Positions 36,494-47,269 of a stretch of 64,000 bases of DNA are shown here, piece by piece; within the stretch, counting starts at the first letter, position 1; each line of letters starts with the position of its first letter. The notes under the pieces were generated by a model, which worked only from the letters and a program-made list of their open reading frames with translations, made no database searches and was not told the origin of the DNA. The stretch covers positions 372,001 to 436,000 of the forward strand of contig JAACJM010000022.1 in the NCBI GenBank assembly GCA_013368315.1. Reading direction: 5' to 3'. Source of the stretch: Tetrapyrgos nigripes. Taxonomy: Eukaryota > Basidiomycota > Agaricomycetes > Agaricales > Campanellaceae. A program made the translations under genes and the position numbers.

Positions 36494-36920
36494 TGTTGAA
36501 GATTAGGGAATTCCTATATCCATGGACACTGTAGATAGCCACACAGACTTTAGTTATGTACAGACCAGTAGTTACACACGGACCCTTTTACCGTACTCCT
36601 CCTTATTCTCTTACTTCCGCCTTTTGTTTTATATACCCGTTGTCTAATTTGTTTCTTAAATTATTAAAACCTGTCGAACTGATACTCGTATCGACATGAT
36701 ACTTCACTACTGATGATCAAGCACGGTATGATATAAATTCAGAGACTGAACCGCTACTACCTCTATCTATGTTATTCGGATAGAGGTAAGCATGGCTCAT
36801 TGTCTCTCAATACTTCAAAGGCTGATAATGCTCTACAGATTCATATTTTATGTTTCTTAAATAGGTAGAGTATTTGCCTGATTGCTATCTACATTATTCG
36901 GATAGAGATTTATATTTTAT
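36494..36920 (+). repeat. Probable 3' LTR of the copia element
   Basis: Starts TGTTGAAGATTAGGG right after the purine-rich tract. A TATA-like TTTTATATACCC lies near 36628. The right border is uncertain because no second LTR is present and a duplicated block (TTATTCGGATAGAG, TTTATATTTTATGTTTCTT) obscures it. Confidence 0.5.
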
Positions 36921-37330
36921 GTTTCTTCAGTAGGCTTACTGTTCTTTCAGAATTTGAAGCACACCACCAAATGCAGCAGTACGCCACCAGGCTCAATCGA
37001 GTATGTCCCGACTGCCACAAACCTTGGAGTAGCCTGGGGCTGCTCCAGAGAGGAATGCCTAGAGGAACATGCTGGCATAGGTCTGACTACTAACAACACG
37101 AGGAAACCGTATGTATACTACATAGGAACTCCGCTCTAGACTCTGCCTAACCCTAACCCTAAGCCTGAACCTGGAGGAGGGATGCCAATCCCTACTCCAA
37201 TGTCATTGTGAAGAATTACAGTTGCATAATGATTTCGGATTGCCTGAAGTGCGCAACACCATCCACATGGCGAAGCGAACCATCATCAAGATCTGCATTT
37301 GATACATTCTTTTTGCTTTGCGGTCGCTTT
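36921..37330. other. Unassigned stretch with a short telomere-like repeat
   Basis: Positions 37145-37160 read CTAACCCTAACCCTAA. This is only about two and a half TTAGGG units and so not a telomere. No gene recognised. From about 37340 the right terminal inverted repeat region of the CACTA-like element begins. Confidence 0.4.
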
Positions 37331-37856
37331 GCTCTGTGTTGCTATTAATATCTCTCTTTCGCTATTGTACTCTGCATGTATTTAGATGTATATAGTTGTG
37401 CTATTGGTATTCATTTTGGTCTTTGTATTCAGCATAGCAACGAATATCATATTCGTAAGATCTATCTATGTACAACTTGTAGATAAACCCTAATTACTTG
37501 GGCCCTCTGTACTTGGGCCCTTTAGGTTTGAACACCGGACGACTTGAAATGTCGGCTCTGTGTTGGCTTCCTGTGAGGAAGCCTGGTGCAGGCTTCCCAT
37601 GAGCTTGCCTCCAGTGATATCTTCCAGTAATTCAAGTCTGTATTACAAAGGATTTACAACATTCAAGTATACAGTAAATCTACAGTGATGGCAAATGTTT
37701 TACAGGAGACTTACTGTGACATTTCAGTCACAGTAATATTGGGTAAGTCAGCCAGGATTACTGAAACATTACAACAAAAAGGAAAGAATATATCTGAAAA
37801 ATTAAATGTATTGATGGAAAATATATAATGTCACTTTTAGGTGACAGTAAGAGGAC

Positions 37857-39273
37857 TGGATGCTTGGACACACTCTGCATGCACCCCCCCAGATGCAACT
37901 TGTGCACACCACTCTGGATGCAACCTGCACGCACTATGGACGCAACTTGCACGCACTCTGGACACAACTTGTGTGCACTCCAGACACAACTTGTGTACAC
38001 TCTGGATGCAACCTGCACACACTCCAGACACACTCTGGATGCAATCTGCACACACCCTGGACGCAACCGGCGTGCACTCTGAACGCAACCTGCACGCACT
38101 CTGGATGCAACTTGCACGCACTCTGGATGCAACCTGTGCGCACTCCAGACGCAACTTGTGCACACTTCAGATGCAATTTGCATGCACTCTGGATGCAACC
38201 TGCATGCACCATGGACACAACTTGCACGCACTCTGGACGCAACCTGTGTGCACCCTGGATGCAACTTGTGCACACTCTGGATGCACCCTGGACACAACCT
38301 ACACACAGCTTGGACACAACTTGTGTGCACCCTGGACACAACCTGCATGCACCCTGGATGCAACTTGCGTGCCTTCTGGATGCAACCTGCACGCACTCTG
38401 GACACAACCTGCATGCACCATGGACACAACTTGCACACACTCTGGATGCAACCTGCACACACCATGGACACAACTTGTGTGCACTCTGGAAGCAACCTGC
38501 ATGCACCCTGGACGCAACCTGTGCGCACTCCAGATGCAACTTGTGCGCACTCTGGATGAAACCTGCATGCACTCTGGACGCAACCTACGTGCACCATGGA
38601 CACAACTTGCACGCACTCTGGACGCAACCTGCACTCACCATGGACACAACTTGCATGCACTCTGGATGCAACCTGTGCGCACCCTGGATGCAACCTGCGT
38701 GCACCATGGACACAACTTGCACGCACTCTGGATGCAACCTGCACACACTCTGGACACAACCTGCACGCACCCTGGATGCAACTTGCGCACCCTGGACGCA
38801 ACCTGCACACACCCTGGACGCAACCTGCACACACTCTGGACACAACCTGCAACCTGTGCGCACTCTGGATGCAACCTGCACACACCATGGACGCAACTTG
38901 CGCGCACCCTGGACACACTCTGGATGTAACCTGCACGCACTCTGGATGCAACCCGCATGCAGCATGGACGCAACTTGTGTGCCCTCTGGATGCAACCTGT
39001 GCGCACTCTGGACGCAACCTGCACACACCCTGGACACAACTTGTGTGCACTCTGGACGCAACCTGCATGCACCATGGACACAACTTGCATGCACTCTGGA
39101 TGCAACCTGCACGCACCATAGATGCAACCTGCACACACCCTGGATGCAACCTGCATGCACCCTGGATGTAACTTGCATGCACTCTGGACGCAACCTGCAC
39201 ACACACCGGACACAACCTGCACGTACTCTGGACACAACTTGCGTGCACCCTGGATGCAACCTGCACACACCCT
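37857..39273. repeat. 22-bp minisatellite array 1 (about 64 copies, single orientation)
   Basis: Tandem copies of a 22-bp unit of the form CACTCTGGACGCAACCTG plus four variable bases fill the interval; about 1.4 kb divided by 22 gives about 64 copies. Most CpG positions of the homologous array at 43170 are TG or CA here, so this array looks older. All frames lack stops over long spans because the unit contains none, so the long open frames are not genes. Unlike the other arrays there is no central inversion. Confidence 0.93.
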
Positions 39274-39800
39274 GGACTATGGTGTTCAAAGTGTTAAAAA
39301 AATCATTTTCCGACTTTGTGAGACTGGTCTGAGTTTTGAGTTGAGCTATGCTACATTTTCAAGTCTATGCTACTTTCAGTTTTGTGACTTTCGAGTTTCT
39401 CAATGTTCCTTGTTCTTCCATATGATTTTCTATTAGTAAACCTCTTTCTTCCTGCTTGCGTGTCCATTGTTCCTCCAACAACTGACCGCTGCATGTGGTA
39501 AGTGAAAGTTAAAAAAGCTTACTTCTGAAGTGAGAACAACAATGAATCACAATTTGAAAATGAACTATGTACTACAACACCAAAAATCTAGTCACTCCCA
39601 CCTGTCGTCAAAGGGCCCATTGGAAGCTGCATTTGGACCCTACCATAGACATCGCAGATCAAATCCACTTCCAAATCAAACTCTCTAGACTCCTCGATAA
39701 GCTCCAACGCTGCCTCTCTACAAGCATCTGTAATGCCTGGAAACTCGAAATCCTGGAGAATAGTCCAAGCTTCTGCTAGCCGAGTCTCGAAGGGATAGGG
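39274..39800. other. Unassigned stretch after array 1
   Basis: No inverted arm matching 24692 or 37617 follows the array, and no gene is recognised. Confidence 0.4.
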
Positions 39801-40668
39801 TCAAAGCAGTTCTTTTGAAAAGTTCCACCAGCCTTCGTTCCACGCATGATTGCACAATGAGTTCTTGTGACTGATGCCATAATAATGGCAAGACTGTGCA
39901 CCCTCATGCAAAGGCAGCACACCAATTGCAATTTGTCGACGTTCATGATCGATTGCCACCTGTGCCTCCACAATGAGCTGGTAAAGGAAAGGTGGATCTT
40001 GAAGAAGGGCCTTATCGTTGTTGAGGTACTTGTGGATTGGGGTTTGTATGAGGCAGGGGATGTGTTCGTCAATCCATTGTGGTATTCCATAAGAGAGAGA
40101 AAGTTTCAACTTGTCAAATGGATGGAGACTGTTCAAAGAGTCTATTTCCTTTACTGCATATCTCATGGCAGAAGCACAGCCCTATTTATGGGCAATCTTC
40201 AAGAGTGCAAAAAGAAAAATCTCTTGTCCGTGGTCTCTGGTGTTGGCTTCCATTCGCTATTTTGAATCGTGAGTGCAGTGAACATGACGAATCAAGAGTA
40301 ATATATACTTACAGAAGTTTGATGTACTGTAGAAACGCATAGAACTCCTCTTTACTGACAGTGGGACCCATATCAACAGGATTATTGAATGTGCCAGCTC
40401 GTGGGGCTAAATCAGGCCCATTATGATTGCGCTGGAGTGAGAGGATTGAAAGAAGGTCTTTCAGCCCATCAGCAACACTCTCGAGACGGCATGTTGCGAT
40501 CCGAACTAGTTTGTTTTCGATCTAAGGATGCAATCAGTAATGTTAACAGTGGAGGAAAACAAGAAGACTGGTGCTTGCCAGGAAAACAACGACCTCTGGG
40601 GAGTCCCAGTGCTGAAGGTCTACCTCATGACCATGAACATTGGTCATGGGGACTGCTACTTCGTCCAT
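39801..40668 (-). pseudogene. BTB-like domain protein, interrupted
   Basis: Exons on the minus strand: 40579-40668 (MDEVAVPMTNVHGHEVDLQH... EVVVFL), 40313-40521 (IENKLVRIATCRLESVADGL through KEEFYAFLQYIKLL) and 40256 downward. The first intron (40522-40578, 57 nt) uses GC-AG; the second (40257-40312) is GT-AG. The layout, VENKLFRV-like strand then EEF-FLxYI helix then KIAHKWGCASAMRYAVKEID and HPFDKLKLSLSYGIPQW, is that of BTB-domain proteins expanded in mushrooms. A one-base frameshift in a T-rich run near 40220 and a TAG where Trp is expected (HK-stop-GC, about 40188) break it. Ends WNEGWWNFSKELL at 39801. Confidence 0.5.
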
Positions 40669-40755
40669 CGTGTGATCCATCCAGGTCAAGTGCTGCTTGT
40701 CAGAGCTCATAGTATTTATAGTCTTGAGGACAGAGAAGACAGAGAAGACAACCTC

Positions 40756-42758
40756 ATGTCCCTACCACCACCACCCCTTTCACACCATAATGCAGCCTGG
40801 CCACCTAACGTTGTGCAGGCAGAATATGCTCTCCGTGACATTTATCGAGTATCAAGCCAGGTGCTCTCACTTCCAACTGTGGATCCACGCCATGTCGAAT
40901 TTCATCTCCGGGCTATCACTTCTGATGCTGTCCCAATACTTCTTGCTCTTGATGACTCCTGTCCATCCAAAAAGCTCTGGAGATGGGTTAGCAAGTGTGC
41001 AGATGAATTTGCTGGAATTTGTCTTAGGCTTATGGAGTTGGGAGATGTGCAGTGAGTAATATCTTTTGTGATGGTCAATCTCTGCTCATAATTAAGGACA
41101 TGTTTTCCTGCTAACATAGGGCTCAGGATTGAGACAATCCTCACCTTGATTTTCCCACACCTGTTACTATTGTTCGGACCAGAACACGAGGACGGCCAAG
41201 AAAAGTTATCGACCCTTCCTATCTTCACAAGGCAATGGCACTTAAACACCGTGTCAGTGTCTCTGAACTTGCTAGGGCACTCAAAGTCAGCAGGCAGACT
41301 CTGACGTCATATCTCAAGAAGCACGGAATTGACTACAAGTTCTCCAACATCTCGAACAAGCAATTGGATGAGCTGGTGAAGGATTTTCAGGAGAAAAAGC
41401 CTAGTTCCGGGATTCGTTATCTGACTGGATTCTTGAGAAGGAGTGGTTACCAAATTCAGAAGTGAAGGATCATAGGATCTTTACAGTGTGTTGATCAACT
41501 AGGCCATGTGCTCCGTGCAAGGCGTGTCAGGAAGACACAACGTGTTCCATACTTGGTATCACACCCAAATGCACTCTGGCATATCGATGGGCATCATAAG
41601 TTGATTCTGTGGGGTATTGTCATTCATGGTGTTGTTGATGGTTACTCACAAAAAGTGAGTCATTTAGGATATATTTAAGCCTATTGTGTTGACTATAGGA
41701 CACCCTCCAGGTTCCTGGAATTCAAGCAAGTGACAATAACCGTGCATCTACCGTTCTCAAGATGTTTACAAGGGCAGTCAAGAAATATGGTTGGCCTTCT
41801 CATGTACGTGGTGATCAGGGTGGCGAAAACAGGGATGTTTCCATTTCAATGATTCTTAAACAGGGTTTTCGTTGTGGAAGTTTCATATGGGGGTCTTCTA
41901 CACATAATACTCGCATTGAGAGGCTGTGGGTGGAAGTTGGTACTCAGTTTGTTCGTGCATGGAGAGCATTTTTCTTTCGATTGGAGTCCCTCCATTATTT
42001 GGATAGGAAAAATCCTCATCACCTGTGGCTTTTACACCTCCTATTCCTGAATTCCATCGACAGTGATTGCAGAGAATTTCAGAAGGATTGGAATGCTCAT
42101 CCAATCTCCCGTGTTGGGCATGATCGTAGTCCAAATGTTGAGTGATTACATTTCTACATTTTTTTTATATTTATCATTTGAAATAGGATTTGTACCTTCT
42201 AGGGCGACTTCAACATGGATACTATAAGGATGGTTGCACTGGCATCCACCCAGATAACATCACAGAAAACTATGGTGTTCATGGTACCCCAATTCACCGC
42301 CAGGCTCATCAGACTGGACCTGGACACGATCCTGAGGAAGAGAATGATGATGATGATGGTAAGCTATATCCTGTATGTGTTCAATGAAACCAGGAGTGTT
42401 TACAGACTCAACAGACACTGAATCATGGTATGGTATTCAGGATGACGGCAGTGATACAGGTGCGATGCAGGGTTATACTCTGGGGTACAACATTCTCATC
42501 TGTTCTGTAGATGCCGAGTCTTGGTATGGTATTGATAGCAGCGATGCAAATGAAAACGAGACAGGTACGTCAATAAGCACCTATTCTGATGTGCTCCATG
42601 TCCCATTTCATTTAATTCGGCCCAGAACATAACTTTCTTCCAGCTATTGTGGCTGAAGACGGTGATCATACCATCTATGAAACTGTTGATGCTCCCAAAA
42701 ATGTCAACCCATTCAGCGATGAAACATATCGTGTATTTCTTGATGCATTTACTAAACT
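40756..42758 (+). pseudogene. Integrase-core (rve, DDE) protein of mushroom genomes, interrupted
   Basis: The chosen ATG at 40756 opens MSLPPPPLSHHNAAWPPNVV. Introns: 41052-41119, 41655-41698 and 42137-42186 (GTTGAG donor), plus at least one more in 42350-42650. After GRPRKVIDP comes a helix-turn-helix-like SVSELARALKVSRQTLTSYL (41265-41325), then a DDE integrase core: WHIDGHHKLILWGIVIHGVV, ASDNNRASTVL with VRGDQGGEN, and NTRIERLWVEV. Two in-frame TGA codons (41130-41132 and 41463-41465) interrupt it. The C-terminal part ends at DAFTK where the giant palindromic element is inserted (42758/42759). The family is a DDE integrase-like protein; its cellular role is not known to me. Confidence 0.72.
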
Positions 42759-43169
42759 CACTGGAGGCAAATCCCTGTAAATCATCTGCCATACAGAGGT
42801 ATTACAGTGACCTTACAACAAGTCATTCAATAAGTAATCCACCTTGTATTACAGAGGTATTACAGAAAGAAGAATTTTCCAGATCAATGCTGTAAGACTG
42901 CTGTAAGACAAGTTGTATTACAGGGAGATTTCAGAGGCCAAATCCCTGTATATCCGGTACCCTACATAGGGATTACAGCAAACTTACACCAAGCCATTCA
43001 ACAAGTATTCTGCCTTGGATTACAGAAGTATTACAGAGAGAAGAAATTTTGGGAGCAATGCTGTAAGACTGCTGTAAGACAAGTTGGATTACAGGGAAAT
43101 TTCAGAGTGACATGGTGTCACAGTAATACATTAGGTAATACAGCCAAGAAATACAGAAGTATTTCAGTG
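42759..43169. repeat. Left arm of giant palindromic element
   Basis: Two tandem imperfect copies of a unit of about 180 bp (from 42764 and from 42939), each with the block AATGCTGTAAGACTGCTGTA, are followed by GTGACATGGTGTCAC (43108-43122) and a distal CAGTGTGACA. The arm ends exactly where the minisatellite starts. Confidence 0.88.
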
Positions 43170-45656
43170 TGACAAAAGTGTGCAGGTGGCGTCCAGAGTG
43201 CGGGCAGGTTGCGTCCAGAGTGCACGCAGGTTGCGTCCAGAGTGCGTGCAGGTTGCGTCCAGAGTGTGCACAGGTTGCGTCCAGAGTGCGTGCAGGTTGC
43301 ATCCAGGGTGCGTGCAGGTTGTGTCCAGAGTGCATGCAGGTTGCGTCCAGGGTGTGCGCAGGTTGCGTCCAGGGTGCGTGCAGGTTGCGTCCAGAGTGCG
43401 CGCAGGTTGCGTCCAGATTGCGCGCAGGTTGCATCCAGGGTGTGCGCAGGTTGCGTCCAGGGTGCGTGCAGGTTGCGTCCAGAGTGCGCGCAGGTTGCGT
43501 CCAGGGTGCGCGCGGGTTGCGTCCAGGGTGTGCACAGGTTGCGTCCAGGGTGCGCGCAGGTTGCATCCAGAGTGCACGCAGGTTGCGTCCAGGGTGCACG
43601 CAGGTTGCGTCCAGAGTGCGCACAGGTTGCGTCCAGGGTGCGCGCAGGTTGCGTCCAGGGTGCGCGCAGGTTGCGTCCAGGGTGTGCGCAGGTTGCGTCC
43701 AGGGTGCGCGCAGGTTGCGTCCAGAGTGCGCGCAGGTTGCGTCCAGGGTGCGCGCGGGTTGCGTCCAGGGTGTGCACAGGTTGCGTCCAGGGTGCGCGCA
43801 GGTTGCGTCCAGAGTGCACGCAGGTTGCGTCCAGGGTGCGCGCAGGTTGTGTCCAGGGTGTGTGCAGGTTGCGTCCAGAGTGCGCACAGGTTGTGTCCAC
43901 AGTGCGCGCAGGTTGCGTCCAGGGTGCGCGCAGGTTGCGTCCAGGGTGCGTGCAGGTTGCACCCAGAGTGCGTGCAGGTTGCGTCCAGGGTGTGCGCAGG
44001 TTGCGTCCAGGGTGCGCGCAGGTTGCGTCCAGAGTGCGCGCAGGTTGCGTCCAGAGTGCGCGCAGGTTGCGTCCAGAGTGCGCGCAGGTTGCGTCCAGGG
44101 TGCGTGCAGGTTGCGTCCAAAGTGCACGCAGGTTGTGTCCAGGGTGCGCGCAGGTTGCGCCCAGAGTGCGCGCAGGTTGCGTCCAGGGTGCGCGCGCGCA
44201 GGTTGCATCCAGGGTGCGTGCAGGTTGTGTCCAGAGTGCGCGCAGGTTGCGTCCAGGGTGCGTCCAGAGTGCGCGCAGGTTGTGTCCACAGTGCGAGCAG
44301 GTTGCGTCCAGGGTGCGTGCAGGTTGCGTCCAGAGTGCGCGCAGGTTGCGTCCAGGGTGTGCGCAGGTTGCGTCCAGGGTGCGCGCAGGTTGCGTCCAGG
44401 GTGCACGCAGGTTGCGTCCAGGGTGCGCGCAGGTTGCGCCCAGAGTGCGTGCAGGTTGCATCCAGGGTGCGCGCAGGTTGCGCCCAGAGTGCGTGCAGGT
44501 TGCGTCCAGAGTGCACACAGGTTGCGTCCAGGGTGCGTGCAGGTTGTGCCCAGAGTGCGTGCAGGTTGCGTCCAGGGTGCGTCCAGAGTGCGCGCAGGTT
44601 GTGTCCAGGGTGCGTGCAGGTTGCGTCCAGAGTGCGCGCAGGTTGTGTCCACAGTGCACGCAGGTTGCGTCCAGGGTGCGCGCAGGTTGTGTCCAGGGTG
44701 CGCGCAGGTTGTGTCCAGACTGCGCACAGGTTGCGTCCAGGGTGCGCGCAGGTTGCGTCCAGAGTGCGCGCAGGTTGCATCCAGAGTGCGCGCAGGTTGC
44801 GCCCAGAGTGCATGCAGGTTGCGTCCAGAGTGCGCGCAGGTTGCGTCCAGGGTGCGTGCAGGTTGCGCCCAGAGTGCGTGCAGGTTGCGTCCAGAGTGCG
44901 CGCAGGTTGCGTCCAGAGTGCGCGCAGGTTGCGTCCAGAGTGCGCGCAGGTTGTGCCCAGAGTGCGCGCAGGTTGCGTCCAGGGTGCGCACAGGTTGCGT
45001 CCAGGATGCGCGCAGGTTGCGTCCAGAGTGCATGCAGGTTGCATCCAGAGTGTGCGCAGGTTGCGCCCAGAGTGCGCGCAGGTTGCGCCCAGAGTGCGCG
45101 CAGGTTGCGTCAAGAGTGCGCGCAGGTTGCGTCCAGAGTGCGCACAGGTTGCGTCCAGAGTGCGCGCAGGTTGCGTCCAGAGTGCGCACAGGTTGCGTCC
45201 AGAGTGCACGCAGGTTGCGTCCAGAGTGCGCGCAGGTTGCGTCCAGGGTGCGCCCAGGGTGCGCCGAGAGGGCCCGCAGGGTGCGTGCAGGTTGCAACCA
45301 GGGTGCACGCAGGTTGTGTCCAGGGTGCGTGCAGGTTGCGTCCAGATTGCGTGCAGGTTGCGCCCAGAGTGCGCGCAGGTTGCACCCAGAGTGTGCAGGT
45401 GGCGTCCAGAGTGCGCGCAGGTTGCGTCCAGGGTGCGTGCAGTTTGCATCCAAAGTGCACGCAGGTTGCACCCAGAGTGTGCACAGGTTGCGTCCAGAGT
45501 GCGCGCAGGTTGCGTCCAGGGTGCGCCCAGGGTGCGCGCAGGTTGCGTCCAGAGTGCACGCAGGTTGTGTCCAGGGTGTGCGCAGGTTGTGTCCAGGGTG
45601 CGCGCAGGTTGCGTCCAGATTGCGTGCAGGTTGCGTCCAGGGTGCGTCCAGAGTGC
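43170..45656. repeat. 22-bp minisatellite, left half (about 113 copies)
   Basis: The unit begins GTCCAGAGTGCGCGCAGG (22 bp in total), with variation mainly AGAG/AGGG and at the CpG-containing GCGCGC block (GCGTG, GCACG, TGCGC). Because 22 is not a multiple of 3 and the unit lacks stops on both strands, several frames stay open for over 1300 codons. These are not genes. Occasional shortened units (GGTGCGTCCAGAGTGCG) mark local deletions. Confidence 0.95.
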
Positions 45657-47269
45657 CTGCGCACACTCTGGGCGCAACCTGCGCGCACTCTGGACACAAC
45701 CTGCGCGCACCCTGGACACAACCTGCGCACACCCTGGACGCAACCTGCGTGCACTCTGGACGCAACCTGTGCGCACTCTGGGCGCAACCTGTGCGCACTC
45801 TGGGCGCAACCTGCGCGCACTCTGGACGCAACCTGCGCGCACCCTGGACACAACCTGCATGCACCCTGGTTGCAACCTGCACGCACCCTGCGGGCCCTCT
45901 CGGCGCAACCTGTGCGCACTCTGGACGCAACCTGTGCACACCCTGGACGCAACCTGCGCGCACTCTGGACGCAACCTGCACGCACCCTGGGCGCAACCTG
46001 CGCGCACTCTGGACGCAACCTGGGCGCACCCTGGACGCAACCTGGGCGCACTCTGGACGCAACCTGCGCACACTCTGGACGCAACCTGTGCACACTCTGG
46101 ACGCAACCTGCGTGCACTCTGGATGCAACCTGCGCGCACCCTGGGCACAACCTGCGCACACCCTGGACGCAGCCTGCACGCAATGTGGGCGCAACCTGCG
46201 CGCACTCTGGACGCACCCTGGGCGCAACCTGCGCGCACCCTGGACGCAACCTGCGTGCACTCTGGATGCAACCTGCGCGCACCCTGGGCACAACCTGCGC
46301 ACACCCTGGACGCAGCCTGCGCGCAATCTGGGCGCAACCTGCGCGCACTCTGGACGCACCCTGGGCGCAACCTGCGTGCACTCTGGGCGCAACCTGCACG
46401 CACCCTGGACGCAACCTGCGCGCACTCTGGGCGCAACCTGCGTGCACTCTGGGCACAACCTGCGCGCACTCTGGGTGCAACCTGCGCACACTCTGGGCGC
46501 AACCTGCGCGCACTCTGGATGCAACCTGCACGCACTCTGCACACAACCTGCACGCACCCTGGATGCAACCTGCGCGCACTCTGGACACAACCTGCGCGCA
46601 CTCTGGATGCAACCTGCGCGCACCCTGGACACAACCTGCGCGCACTCTGGACGCAACCTGCATGCACTCTGGACGCAACCTGCACGCACTCTGGACGCAA
46701 CCTGCGCGCACCCTGGACGCAACCTGCACGCACTCTGGACGCAACCTGCACGCACCCTGGACGCACCCTGGACGCAACCTGCACGCACTCTGGGCGCAAC
46801 CTGCGTGCACTCTGGACACAACCTGTGCGCACTCTGGACGCAACCTGCGCGCACCCTGGACGCAACCTGCGCACACCCTGGACGCAACCTGCGCGCACTC
46901 TGGACGCAACCTGCGCGCACTCTGGACACAACCTGCGCGCACCCTGGACGCAACCTGCGCGCACTCTGGACGCAACCTGCGCACACTCTGGGCGCAACCT
47001 GCGTGCACTCTGGACGCAACCTGCGCGCACTCTGGACGCAACCTGCGTGCACCCTGGACGCAACCTGCGCGCACTCTGGACGCAACCTGCACGCACCCTG
47101 GACGCAACCTGCGCGCACTCTGGACGCAACCTGCGCGCACTCTGGGCGCAACCTGCGTGCACTCTGGACGCAACCTGGACGCAACCTGCACGCACCCTGG
47201 ACACAACCTGCGCGCACTCTGGACGCACCCTGGACGCAACCTGCACGCACTCTGGACGCCACCTGCACA
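45657..47269. repeat. 22-bp minisatellite, right half, inverted (about 73 copies)
   Basis: The same unit as the left half in reverse complement (CTCTGGACGCAACCTGCGCG). A rare variant with GAGAGGGCCCG in the left half (45266-45276) reappears inverted in the right half (45891-45901), so at least part of this array is a mirror duplicate of the left half. The turning point is the short palindrome CAGAGTGCctgcGCACACTCTG near 45650-45670. Confidence 0.95.

Larger units (their letters stand above)
33815..36920 (+). mobile_element. 5'-truncated Ty1/copia retrotransposon
   Basis: The order is integrase, reverse transcriptase, RNase H, then LTR, which is the copia order. Gag, protease and the 5' LTR are missing; the element starts abruptly at the integrase core (DIWGKARVVSVGGHEYAML) joined to the CACTA transposase remnant. 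A purine-rich tract (TTCAGGAGGAG) precedes the 3' LTR. There are many stops. It is a dead fragment. Confidence 0.85.
25123..37616. mobile_element. 12.5-kb CACTA-like DNA transposon, host of several nested elements
   Basis: CACTGGAGGCAAGCTCATGG begins at 25123 and its inverse ends at 37616. Inverted similarity extends over roughly 220 bp and includes a hairpin-forming block (arms GGAAGCCTG/CAGGCTTCC). The 3-bp duplication ATA flanks both ends (25120-25122 and 37617-37619). CACTG termini with 3-bp duplications are typical of the CACTA (CMC/EnSpm) superfamily. A tnp2-like transposase remnant inside (32952-33815) supports this. Internal content: hAT-like MITE, pogo remnant, intact MULE transposase gene, copia fragment and dispersed repeats. 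Confidence 0.85.
24692..39273. mobile_element. CACTGG palindrome-family element (minisatellite type), split by a 12.5-kb insertion, right arm missing
   Basis: A left arm begins CACTGGAGGCAAATCC at 24692 and is nearly the same as the left arm of the complete element at 42759. It runs to 25122, resumes at 37617-37856 after the nested element, and leads into a 22-bp minisatellite (to about 39273). Removing 25123-37616 plus one ATA duplication rejoins arm sequence smoothly, with GTGAC palindromes on both sides. No inverted right arm follows 39273, so this copy is truncated. The sequence before 24692 is AGA, the expected left member of a 3-bp duplication. Confidence 0.75.

Noticed and set aside
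37145..37160. TTAGGG-like units as a telomere
   Set aside because: Only about two and a half units, surrounded by transposon sequence on both sides.
25120..37619. The flanking inverted repeats of 25123-37616 as LTRs
   Set aside because: They are inverted, not direct, and end CACTGG...CCAGTG with a 3-bp duplication, as in DNA transposons.
37758..39332. Open frames of up to 500 codons with TLDATCTH-like repeats
   Set aside because: Same 22-bp minisatellite artefact as at 43170-47269.
43170..47269. Could the arrays be CRISPR?
   Set aside because: Units are directly adjacent with no unique spacers, and the DNA is eukaryotic.
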